Assembly (NCBI GenBank): GCA_002404515.1
Contig: DHJV01000003.1
Coordinates: forward strand, 225-11,652
Length of the DNA stretch: 11,428 nt
Source: Lachnospiraceae bacterium UBA4711
GTDB lineage: Bacteria; Bacillota; Clostridia; Lachnospirales; Lachnospiraceae
Reading direction: 5' to 3'
This document shows positions 1 through 6,268 of this stretch, in pieces. The notes under the pieces are model-generated. The model did no database searches. It saw only the letters and a list, made by a program, of their open reading frames with translations, and was not told where the DNA came from. The first letter of the stretch is position 1, and each line of letters starts with the position of its first letter. The translations under genes were made by a program, and so were the position numbers.

Positions 1-153
1 AACATTCCGGTCAATTATTACCCGGATGATGATCCGGAACAAAAGCCGATCAAGTCATGGAGATGTCATGCGAATACACTCTATGCAAACTGGCTCAATT
101 ATTACGTGTACCAGAGCACCCCTTACGACTGGACGAGAAAGGTTACGAATTAA
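1..153 (+). CDS. metA: Homoserine O-acyltransferase MetA, C-terminal fragment (5' end outside window)
   Basis: Frame 1 is open from the first base to a TAA at 151-153 and encodes the last 50 residues of a protein. The fragment contains NYYPDDDP, a W-R-x-H-A-N element and NWLNYYVYQSTPYD, which I recognise as the conserved C-terminus of the MetA/HTS family. These enzymes acylate the hydroxyl of L-homoserine (from succinyl- or acetyl-CoA) in the first committed step of methionine synthesis in the cytoplasm. The catalytic Cys-His-Glu residues and the position that decides acetyl versus succinyl specificity lie upstream and cannot be seen; many Bacillota members are in fact acetyltransferases. The last 11 bp overlap the 3' end of the convergent flippase gene. 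No terminator is visible after the stop, so transcripts probably end inside the opposing gene. The family call is firm; the acyl donor is unknown. Confidence 0.9.
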   Translation, partial: NIPVNYYPDDDPEQKPIKSWRCHANTLYANWLNYYVYQSTPYDWTRKVTN

Positions 154-1492
154 GGGAAGCAAGCTTCGTGATCGTGAGTATGTTGTGGAGCAGATAGCTG
201 CCAAACATACCGCATATGTATGCGTGAATGCCAAAATGTGGTACAAAGAAGACGATACATAAGATCCGCACGCTGATGCCCAGAATATTGTAGATCAAGT
301 TCTGGGTGGCGTAACCGATTCCGTTCATAACACTGGAAAGCGTTGTAGAAAGGTAGATAAACGGACATAAAAATCCCATCAGTTGCAGCAGTGTTCCGGC
401 TTCTGTGCTTTCAAAGGCAAAGGTACAGATCGGTTTTCCGAAGAGTATATACAGGATGCAGGCGAAGCTGCCAAGCATGATGCAGAAAAGAGCACTTGAT
501 ACAAGTGCTTTTTTTATTGCTTCCGTATCGCGTTTCGCACACGCGTAAGAGATGGATGGAAGCAGCATCGTGGAAAGTGAGTTCGTGATTGTCGCCGGAA
601 AAAGCAGAAACGGAATCACAATTCCGGTGATGATACCATACATTTCCATACTTGTATCGGCATTGTTGTAATATTGGAAAAGAAATGTCGGGAGTATGAT
701 TGCCTCAAAGCTTGAAAATAATGTAAAAATCAGATTGTTCGAGGTAATCGGAACGATATCCTTGAGCATCGGGATCATAAGAGCCGATTTCTTCCCTGCA
801 GAAGCACTTATTTTTGTTGAAATACGCATATCTTTCCCCTGTGATTTGTTATTTTGACTCTGGTTTTTGCGAAAATACATATAACAGATGATCGCGTAAA
901 GTGTGGCTCCCATTTCACCGATCACAACACCGAGAACCGCCGTTTTGGCATCAACCTGCTCCTGCATGTAAGAGATTGCAAGGAGGTAGACCGAGCCGAT
1001 TCGGATGATCTGCTCGATCAACTGGCAGCTTCCAGAGAAAAGTGGTTTTTCATGCCCGATAAAGAATGCGTTGATGCAGGCTTTTACCGCTACGAAAGGA
1101 ACCGCAGGCGAGAGAAGCTTTAACAGAACGCGGCAGTCTGTATTTTTCAGGATATGGGTGGCAATAAAATCGCAGCCGAAGAAAAAACAGGCAGAGACAA
1201 GCAGACTTAAGAGAAGACTCAAAAATCCACCAAGCCGAAGCACACGGCGGGTATCGAGATCATTTTTCTTACCGAGCAGGTAGGATACATGTTTGGTAAT
1301 GGTTGTAGCGATTCCCTGACAGCAAAAAGAAATTCCTAAGATGTAAAGCGGAAAAATAAGCTGATAAGTTCCAAGCTCTTTAACACCAATCAGCCGCGTC
1401 AGGAATATTCTATTATAAAAGCCGAGACATTTGGTCAGGATTCCAGTTATAGTTAAAATCAGGGTTCCTTTGATGATAGTTTGTTTTGACAT
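143..1492 (-). CDS. SpoVB-like MOP-superfamily flippase (polysaccharide/lipid-linked precursor exporter)
   Basis: The 449-residue protein is almost entirely hydrophobic segments separated by short loops, about 12 predicted membrane helices. The N-terminus (MSKQTIIKGTLILTITGILT, then LGFYNR and a short R-LIG-GxY element) closely resembles SpoVB/MurJ-type members of the MOP flippase superfamily. These move undecaprenyl-linked sugars or peptidoglycan precursors across the inner membrane; SpoVB acts in spore cortex synthesis. Two halves are separated by a hydrophilic loop rich in Ser/Asn/Lys at residues about 207-236. It is shorter than SpoVB of Bacillus (about 518 aa), so it may lack the last helix pair. 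The ATG at 1492 is chosen because AGGA (on the minus strand, 1505-1502) lies 9 nt before it, whereas the in-frame ATG at 1501 directly abuts that AGGA. The 3' end overlaps metA by 11 bp. The substrate cannot be read from sequence, so I give no symbol. Confidence 0.85.
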   Translation of the reverse strand: MSKQTIIKGTLILTITGILTKCLGFYNRIFLTRLIGVKELGTYQLIFPLYILGISFCCQGIATTITKHVSYLLGKKNDLDTRRVLRLGGFLSLLLSLLVSACFFFGCDFIATHILKNTDCRVLLKLLSPAVPFVAVKACINAFFIGHEKPLFSGSCQLIEQIIRIGSVYLLAISYMQEQVDAKTAVLGVVIGEMGATLYAIICYMYFRKNQSQNNKSQGKDMRISTKISASAGKKSALMIPMLKDIVPITSNNLIFTLFSSFEAIILPTFLFQYYNNADTSMEMYGIITGIVIPFLLFPATITNSLSTMLLPSISYACAKRDTEAIKKALVSSALFCIMLGSFACILYILFGKPICTFAFESTEAGTLLQLMGFLCPFIYLSTTLSSVMNGIGYATQNLIYNILGISVRILCIVFFVPHFGIHAYICGMFGSYLLHNILTITKLASLNS

Positions 1493-1521
1493 GATGATCA
1501 TTCCTGCCAGAGTCTTGGTTT

Positions 1522-1527
1522 ATTATA
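1522..1527 (-). promoter_or_regulatory. Possible -10 box for the flippase gene
   Basis: On the minus strand the sequence reads TATAAT, a perfect sigma-A -10, placed so that transcription would start near 1515, 23 nt before the chosen ATG. The best -35 candidate (TTGTCA, 1553-1548) is 20 nt away, longer than usual, so this is tentative. The same AT-rich stretch (1521-1529) could also hold a -10 for the divergent desulfurase gene, whose -35 I cannot identify. Confidence 0.35.
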
Positions 1528-1546
1528 TTGGATAGGGCGATGAAAT

Positions 1547-2731
1547 ATGACAATTTATATGGATCACGCAGCGACGACGAGCACCCATCCGGAAGTGATT
1601 CGTGCCATGCAGCCGTACTTTCACGATAAATTTGCGAACCCTTCCGGCATTTACAGTATCGCAAAAGAGAACCGGCGGGAAATAGAAAAATGCCGTCAGA
1701 TGATCGCGGATACCCTGCATGCGAGAAAGAACGAGATATATTTCACGGCAGGTGGTTCGGAGGGTGATAACTGGGCATTAAAGGAGATAGCGGACACATA
1801 CAGTAAAAAAGGCAGACATATCATCACGACAAAGCTGGAGCATCACGGAATCCTGCATACATGTGAATACCTCAAAAAACATGGGTTTGATGTCACATAT
1901 CTGGATGTGGATGCATCTGGATGTGTGAACCCGGAACAGGTAGAACGGGCAATTCGAAAGGATACGATTTTAATATCGGTAATGTTTGCAAACAACGAAA
2001 TCGGGACCATACAGCCAATCGGTGAGATCGGAGCGGCTGCCAGACGGCATAATATAGTATTTCATACAGATGCGGTGCAGGCATATGGACAGATTCCAAT
2101 TGACGTTGCGTGCCTGCAGGTCGATCTGCTTACTGCAAGCGGACACAAATTCCGTGGACCGAAGGGAACAGGATTTATATATATGCGGGAAGGTGTGAAA
2201 ATGCAAAGTCTGATTCACGGCGGGGCACAGGAGCGGGGCCTTCGTGCAGGAACGGAAAATGTACCCGGTATCGTCGGACTTGCGACCGCCGCATACATTG
2301 CGGATGCAGCAATGGAACAGCGGATGCAGCATGAAATACAGATCCGTGATTATATGATCGGTGAACTTCTTACATCGATTCCGTACAGCCGGTTAAATGG
2401 ACATCCGAAACAAAGGCTTCCCAACAATATCAATGTGTCTTTTCGGTTTGTCGATGGCGGAGCGCTGCTTGTCATGCTGGATACGCTCGGTATCTGTGCC
2501 TCAGGTGGATCAGCATGTACATCCGCATCGAAAGAACCATCCCATGTATTAAAGGCAATCGGGCTTCCCGATGAGCTGGCACGCGGCACGATACGGCTGA
2601 CAATCGGGGAAGAGACAACAAAAAAGGATGCAGACTATGTGATTGCCTGCATCCGGGAACTCGTCGGTGGACTGCGGGAACAGTCGCCTTTTTATGAAGA
2701 TTACCGGTCGCGTGTACACGCGCCAGATTAA
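1547..2731 (+). CDS. nifS: Cysteine desulfurase, NifS/IscS family (group I)
   Basis: This PLP enzyme takes sulfur from L-cysteine, leaving alanine and a protein persulfide that feeds Fe-S cluster, thio-tRNA or cofactor synthesis in the cytoplasm. Visible landmarks in the 394 residues are MDHAATT at the N-terminus, the EHH element (His99 expected to stack on PLP), HTDAVQAYG (Asp175, Gln178), SGHKFRGPKG with the Schiff-base Lys201, RAGTENVPG (234-242) and the active-site loop SGGSACTSASKEPSHVL with Cys324. Length and loop type fit group I (NifS/IscS-like) rather than SufS. The ATG at 1547 follows AGGG by about 9 nt. Neither iscU/nifU, iscR nor thiI is adjacent, so the sulfur acceptor cannot be inferred from context; in many Clostridia such a gene sits beside thiI. 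It is divergent from the flippase gene (54 bp between starts) and converges on the PHP gene with a 4-bp overlap. Confidence 0.95.
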   Translation: MTIYMDHAATTSTHPEVIRAMQPYFHDKFANPSGIYSIAKENRREIEKCRQMIADTLHARKNEIYFTAGGSEGDNWALKEIADTYSKKGRHIITTKLEHHGILHTCEYLKKHGFDVTYLDVDASGCVNPEQVERAIRKDTILISVMFANNEIGTIQPIGEIGAAARRHNIVFHTDAVQAYGQIPIDVACLQVDLLTASGHKFRGPKGTGFIYMREGVKMQSLIHGGAQERGLRAGTENVPGIVGLATAAYIADAAMEQRMQHEIQIRDYMIGELLTSIPYSRLNGHPKQRLPNNINVSFRFVDGGALLVMLDTLGICASGGSACTSASKEPSHVLKAIGLPDELARGTIRLTIGEETTKKDADYVIACIRELVGGLREQSPFYEDYRSRVHAPD

Positions 2732-3549
2732 AGAATTTTATGAAATTCTGGTTTTCGTTCCTTAAATGTTGTATAGTAACGGAAACCATGAGAGAGCAGC
2801 AGATCTCTTGCAACATCAAAGCCGTAGCCGATATGCTCTGCATGATGCGCGTCACTTCCTACCGTGATGATTTCTCCTCCAGCGTCTTTGTACATTTTCA
2901 GGATATCTGCATGAGGATGCGGGAAGGAGAGACCGCGGTATAAGCTTCCGGTATTGATTTCGATCCCCTGTCCGCGGGAGACGAGAATCTGGAATAATTC
3001 CTTAAAGATATCTGCGTAATCATGGATGTCAAAAATATCTGCCTTTGTCTTCCCATATCGCACGATATAATCGAGGTGCCCACACACATTGAAGTTATCA
3101 AATTCTTTCACACAGGTGAGCAGTGTCTCAAAATAATGCCGGTAGGCAGTCCGGTCATCTTTCCCTTCAAAATATTCCGGGTAATATGGGTCCATGCCGT
3201 CAACCACATGCAGGCTGCATATAATAAAATCCAGTTCCGGGCGTGTCTGCACGAAGAAATTTAATTTTTGGGCTGTCGATGGCATTACACCAAGTTCTAC
3301 GCCCACGCGAAGGTCAAATTCCGGGACAAGCTTCTCAGAAAGAGTGTGGTAAGTGCAATAGTAGGAATCCAGATCTAAATTAAAATCCATATCCGGTTCC
3401 TCTGACCGGATCGGGAAATCCATATCGTAATGATCTGTAACGCAGAGGGCAGACAAGCCTTTTTCTTTTGCGGAGGAAATCACTGCCTGCATTGGTTCGT
3501 TACAGTCACTGGAAAAATCAGTATGAAAATGATAATCGGGAAATATCAT
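2728..3549 (-). CDS. PHP-domain phosphoesterase, histidinol-phosphatase (HisJ/HisK) family
   Basis: The 273-residue protein shows the full set of PHP metal-binding motifs: DYHFHTDFS (His7, His9), CVTDHYD (His40), VGVELG (Glu85), CSLHVVD (His114), CGHLDY (His158) and GSDAHH (Asp233, His235). Together these build the trinuclear metal site of PHP phosphoesterases. Length and motif spacing match the monofunctional histidinol-phosphate phosphatase group that dephosphorylates L-histidinol phosphate in histidine synthesis. No other his gene is nearby, so a different small phosphorylated substrate is possible. The ATG at 3549 has a perfect AGGAGG (minus strand, 8-nt spacing). A plausible promoter sits about 65 bp upstream. 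The stop codon shares a TTAA with the stop of the convergent cysteine desulfurase gene. The family assignment is firm, the substrate is an inference. Confidence 0.9.
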   Translation of the reverse strand: MIFPDYHFHTDFSSDCNEPMQAVISSAKEKGLSALCVTDHYDMDFPIRSEEPDMDFNLDLDSYYCTYHTLSEKLVPEFDLRVGVELGVMPSTAQKLNFFVQTRPELDFIICSLHVVDGMDPYYPEYFEGKDDRTAYRHYFETLLTCVKEFDNFNVCGHLDYIVRYGKTKADIFDIHDYADIFKELFQILVSRGQGIEINTGSLYRGLSFPHPHADILKMYKDAGGEIITVGSDAHHAEHIGYGFDVARDLLLSHGFRYYTTFKERKPEFHKIL

Positions 3550-3614
3550 GGTTTAATCCTCCTGTAAAATATAATGCATAAAATACTAAGTTTTCACGAA
3601 AGCTATGATTGCTT

Positions 3615-3643
3615 ATTATAACGTATAATCTTATAAAATCCAA
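3615..3643 (-). promoter_or_regulatory. Putative sigma-A promoter for the PHP phosphatase gene
   Basis: Read on the minus strand, TTGGAT (3643-3638) and a consensus TATAAT (3620-3615) are separated by exactly 17 nt. Transcription would begin near 3608 and give a leader of about 58 nt ending in AGGAGG. The -35 matches the consensus at only three positions, so confidence rests mainly on the -10 and the spacing. Confidence 0.5.
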
Positions 3644-3692
3644 GAATTTTGGAAAATCACGCACTTTTTGAAAAAAATTACAAAAAATAGTC

Positions 3693-3721
3693 TTGAATTT
3701 TACTATAAAAGAAGTTATGAT
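3693..3721 (+). promoter_or_regulatory. Sigma-A promoter of the gap-pgk-tpiA operon
   Basis: TTGAAT (3693-3698) and TATGAT (3716-3721) are separated by 17 nt, giving a good vegetative promoter. Transcription is expected near 3728, leaving a leader of about 75 nt before the gap ATG. The region upstream is very AT-rich with A/T runs at 3665-3690, which could act as an UP element. No cggR gene or recognisable CggR operator is present. Confidence 0.7.
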
Positions 3722-3746
3722 GGTTGATGTAAGTTTTTAGATGAAT

Positions 3747-3764
3747 TACTGCAGCCATGCAGTA
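3747..3764 (+). promoter_or_regulatory. Short hairpin in the gap 5' leader
   Basis: ACTGCA and TGCAGT flank the 4-nt loop GCCA, and one further T-A pair extends the stem to 7 bp. It lies about 20 nt downstream of the predicted transcription start and 25 nt before the AGGAGG of gap. It lacks a T-tract. It could be an mRNA-stabilising 5' stem-loop or a palindromic protein-binding site; the sequence alone does not decide. Confidence 0.45.
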
Positions 3765-3802
3765 TTTAAATCTTAATAATTAAAACTTAGGAGGATTAAA
3801 AA

Positions 3803-4825
3803 ATGGCAGTAAAAGTAGCAATTAATGGTTTTGGACGTATCGGACGTCTTGCATTCAGACAGATGTTTGACGCAGAAGGTTATGAAGTAGTTGCAATCAA
3901 CGACTTGACAAAGCCTTCAATGCTTGCTCACCTTTTGAAGTATGATTCATCACAGGGTAAGTATCAGTATGCAGATCAGGTTTCTGCTGATGATGAAGCA
4001 GGTACAATCACAGTATGTGGTAAGACACTTAAGATCTATGCTGAGGCAGATGCTAAGAATCTTCCATGGGGAGAGCTTGATGTAGACGTTGTACTTGAGT
4101 GTACAGGTTTCTATGTATCAAAGGCTAAGTCACAGGCTCATATCGATGCAGGTGCTAAGAAGGTAGTTATTTCAGCTCCAGCTGGTAATGATCTTCCTAC
4201 AATCGTATATAGCGTAAACGAGAACACACTTACAGCAGATGACAAGATCATCTCTGCAGCTTCTTGTACAACAAACTGTCTTGCACCTATGGCTAAGGCA
4301 CTTAACGAGTACGCTCCAATCCAGTCAGGTATCATGTCAACAATCCATGCTTACACAGGTGATCAGATGGTACTTGATGGACCACACAGAAAGGGCGACT
4401 TCAGACGTGCTCGTGCAGCAGCAGTTAATATCGTTCCTAACTCAACAGGTGCAGCTAAGGCTATCGGTCTTGTTATCCCAGAGCTGAACGGAAAGCTCAT
4501 CGGTTCTGCACAGAGAGTTCCTGTACCTACAGGTTCTACAACAATCCTTACAGCAGTTGTTAAGGGCAAGGACGTAACTAAGGAAGGCATTAACGCAGCT
4601 ATGAAGGCTGCAGCTTCTGAGTCTTATGGTTACAATGAGGAGCAGATCGTATCTTCAGATATCGTTGGTATGAGATATGGTTCACTCTTTGATGCTACAC
4701 AGACAATGGTAGCTCAGATCGCTGATGATCTGTACGAGGTTCAGGTTGTTTCTTGGTATGATAATGAGAACTCATACACAAGCCAGATGGTTAGAACAAT
4801 CAAGTACTTCGCTGAGTTAGCTTAA
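3803..4825 (+). CDS. gap: NAD-dependent glyceraldehyde-3-phosphate dehydrogenase
   Basis: This cytoplasmic glycolytic enzyme oxidises glyceraldehyde-3-phosphate to 1,3-bisphosphoglycerate with NAD and phosphate. The 340 residues begin with the Rossmann motif INGFGRIGR (7-15); Asp34 in AINDL predicts NAD rather than NADP preference. The catalytic motif SCTTNCLAP carries Cys155, and His182 is the general base. PNSTGAAKA, RVPVPTGS and the C-terminal SWYDNENSY are all intact. Length is typical of the GapA type. The ATG has AGGAGG at 8-nt spacing. It is the first gene of the operon with pgk and tpiA, and a terminator-like hairpin follows it, suggesting gap mRNA is more abundant than the distal genes. 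Codon use is strongly biased (for example AAG for Lys, ACA for Thr), as expected for a highly expressed gene. Confidence 0.98.
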   Translation: MAVKVAINGFGRIGRLAFRQMFDAEGYEVVAINDLTKPSMLAHLLKYDSSQGKYQYADQVSADDEAGTITVCGKTLKIYAEADAKNLPWGELDVDVVLECTGFYVSKAKSQAHIDAGAKKVVISAPAGNDLPTIVYSVNENTLTADDKIISAASCTTNCLAPMAKALNEYAPIQSGIMSTIHAYTGDQMVLDGPHRKGDFRRARAAAVNIVPNSTGAAKAIGLVIPELNGKLIGSAQRVPVPTGSTTILTAVVKGKDVTKEGINAAMKAAASESYGYNEEQIVSSDIVGMRYGSLFDATQTMVAQIADDLYEVQVVSWYDNENSYTSQMVRTIKYFAELA

Positions 4826-4855
4826 TTTAGGCAGACTCTTTTAGAGAAGACCTAC

Positions 4856-4894
4856 AAGGGTCCGGTCTTAATTGGACCGGATCCTTATTTTTAT
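4856..4894 (+). terminator. Terminator-like hairpin between gap and pgk (probable attenuator)
   Basis: A 12-bp stem (4856-4867 with 4875-4886, including one G-U pair) encloses the 7-nt loop TTAATTG. It is followed by an A-interrupted T-tract (TTATTTTTATTATTT). It lies between the gap stop and the pgk ribosome binding site, with no obvious promoter after it. The broken T-tract suggests partial read-through, which would set a gap-high, pgk-lower transcript ratio; it could equally act as a 3'-protecting stem after processing. Confidence 0.7.
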
Positions 4895-4922
4895 TATTTC
4901 AAAATTTCAGGAGGATTTAATA

Positions 4923-6137
4923 ATGTCATTAAATAAGAAATCCGTTGATGATATCAACGTAAAGGGACTTCGTGTTCTTTGCAGATGTGATTTTAACGTA
5001 CCTTTGAAGAACGGCGAGATCACAGACGAGAATCGTCTGGTTGCAGCGCTTCCAACAATCAAGAAGCTGATCGCTGATGGTGGTAAGGTTATTCTTTGCT
5101 CACACCTTGGAAAGGTTAAGACAGAGGAAGATAAGAAGACAAAGACACTTGCACCAGTTGCAAAGAGACTGACTGAGCTTCTTGGACAGGAAGTTAAGTT
5201 TGTACCAAGCTTAGAGGTTGTTGATGACACAGTTCGCACAGCTGTAGACGCTATGAAGGATGGCGAGGTTATCCTTCTTGAGAATACACGTTTCAGACCA
5301 GAAGAGACAAAGAATGGAGAGGCTTTCTCTAAGGATCTTGCAAGCATCTGTGATGTATTCGTAAACGATGCATTTGGTACAGCTCACAGAGCACACTGCT
5401 CAAACGTTGGTGTAGCTGCACTTGTTGATACAGCTGTTGTTGGATATCTGATGCAGAAGGAAATCGATTTCCTTGGAAATGCTGTTGAGAATCCGGTAAG
5501 ACCTTTCGTTGCTATCCTTGGTGGTGCAAAGGTTGCTGATAAGCTGAACGTTATTTCAAACCTTCTTGAGAAGTGCGATACACTCATCATCGGTGGCGGT
5601 ATGGCTTATACATTCCTCAAGGCTAAGGGATATGAGATCGGTAAGTCACTGGTAGATGATACAAAGCTTGACTACTGTAAGGAAATGATGGAGAAGGCTG
5701 AGAAGCTTGGTAAGAAGCTTCTGCTTCCGGTAGACTCTGTTATGATCGATGATTTCCCTAATCCAATCGACGATCCTACAATCGCTACAACAATCTGCGA
5801 TGCAGACAAGATGGATGCATCAAAGGAAGGCTGCGATATCGGACCTAAGACAATTGAGCTTTACTCTGAGGCTGTTAAGACAGCTAAGACAGTTGTATGG
5901 AACGGGCCTATGGGTGTATTTGAGAACCCAGTTCTTGCAAAGGGAACAAAGGCAGTTGCAGCAGCACTTGCTGAGACAGATGCTACAACAATCATCGGTG
6001 GTGGTGATTCCGCAGCCGCTGTTAACCAGCTTGGCTATGGTGACAAAATGAGCCACATCTCAACAGGCGGCGGAGCTTCTCTGGAGTTCCTTGAAGGTAA
6101 GGAACTGCCTGGTGTAGCAGCAGCTAACGACAAATAA
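4923..6137 (+). CDS. pgk: Phosphoglycerate kinase
   Basis: This cytoplasmic enzyme transfers the acyl phosphate of 1,3-bisphosphoglycerate to ADP, yielding ATP and 3-phosphoglycerate. In 404 residues it shows the substrate motif RCDFNVPL (Arg21, Asp23, Asn25), Arg38, the HLGK loop (61-64), LLENTRFRPEE (118-128), NDAFGTAHR (148-156), the nucleotide-domain motif GGAKVADK (200-207), WNGPMGVFE (326-334), GGGDSAAAV (359-367) and STGGGASLEFLEG at the C-terminus. All key residues are present and length is normal. The ATG at 4923 is chosen because AGGAGG ends 8 nt before it; the frame stays open upstream to a TTG at 4872, but that lies inside the gap-pgk hairpin and has no ribosome binding site. It sits second in the operon, with the same strong codon bias as gap. 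The HLGK-V sequence replaces the more usual HLGRP, a modest family variation. Confidence 0.98.
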   Translation: MSLNKKSVDDINVKGLRVLCRCDFNVPLKNGEITDENRLVAALPTIKKLIADGGKVILCSHLGKVKTEEDKKTKTLAPVAKRLTELLGQEVKFVPSLEVVDDTVRTAVDAMKDGEVILLENTRFRPEETKNGEAFSKDLASICDVFVNDAFGTAHRAHCSNVGVAALVDTAVVGYLMQKEIDFLGNAVENPVRPFVAILGGAKVADKLNVISNLLEKCDTLIIGGGMAYTFLKAKGYEIGKSLVDDTKLDYCKEMMEKAEKLGKKLLLPVDSVMIDDFPNPIDDPTIATTICDADKMDASKEGCDIGPKTIELYSEAVKTAKTVVWNGPMGVFENPVLAKGTKAVAAALAETDATTIIGGGDSAAAVNQLGYGDKMSHISTGGGASLEFLEGKELPGVAAANDK

Positions 6138-6151
6138 TTTCTACAATAAAT

Positions 6152-6223
6152 CTTGAACTGCATCGTTATCGGATTCTCGGCGTACGTCAGTACGCGGTCG
6201 AATCCGATGCCTTGCATTTCAAG
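6152..6223 (+). repeat. 72-nt composite inverted repeat between pgk and tpiA
   Basis: Four nested arm pairs fold into one long imperfect hairpin: CTTGAA/TTCAAG (6152-6157, 6218-6223), TGCA/TGCA (6159-6162, 6213-6216), ATCGGATT/AATCCGAT (6168-6175, 6201-6208) and GCGTAC/GTACGC (6180-6185, 6190-6195) around the loop GTCA. In total 24 pairs form, with internal loops. No T-tract follows, so it is not a standard terminator. It may be an intercistronic mRNA-processing or stability element, or a copy of a dispersed palindromic (REP-like) repeat. Confidence 0.75.
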
Positions 6224-6268
6224 TTCCTTGTGAAAATTAGTAATAAATTATTGATAGGAGATAAAAAA

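Noticed and set aside
26..262. 78-codon plus-strand open frame at the left edge
   Set aside because: It is out of frame with the convincing MetA C-terminus (frame 1, stop at 151-153), and overlaps the flippase 3' end; the translation resembles no family I know.
854..1283. Plus-strand open frames within the flippase gene
   Set aside because: Arg-rich, low-complexity translations antisense to a clear membrane protein; no ribosome binding sites. Similar antisense frames in gap, pgk, tpiA and the kinase were dropped for the same reason.
2732..2755. Weak terminator after the cysteine desulfurase gene
   Set aside because: AGAATTT/AAATTCT gives only a 7-bp AT-rich stem with TATG loop, followed by GGTTTTC; it also encodes the conserved end of the PHP protein. 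Too weak to call.
3550..3692. CggR-like operator or riboswitch upstream of gap
   Set aside because: Only AT-rich sequence and the two divergent promoters are visible; no direct-repeat operator, no conserved aptamer elements, and no cggR gene adjacent.
4872..4922. N-terminal extension of pgk from a TTG
   Set aside because: The TTG lies within the gap-pgk hairpin, has no ribosome binding site, and the added residues are not part of the PGK family; the ATG at 4923 has an ideal AGGAGG.
6152..6223. Intrinsic terminator between pgk and tpiA
   Set aside because: The stem is long but imperfect and is followed by TTCCTTGTGAAAA, with no T-run.
6212..6268. N-terminal extension of tpiA from a TTG
   Set aside because: It starts inside the long inverted repeat and adds residues before the normal TPI start; AGGAG before 6269 decides the start.
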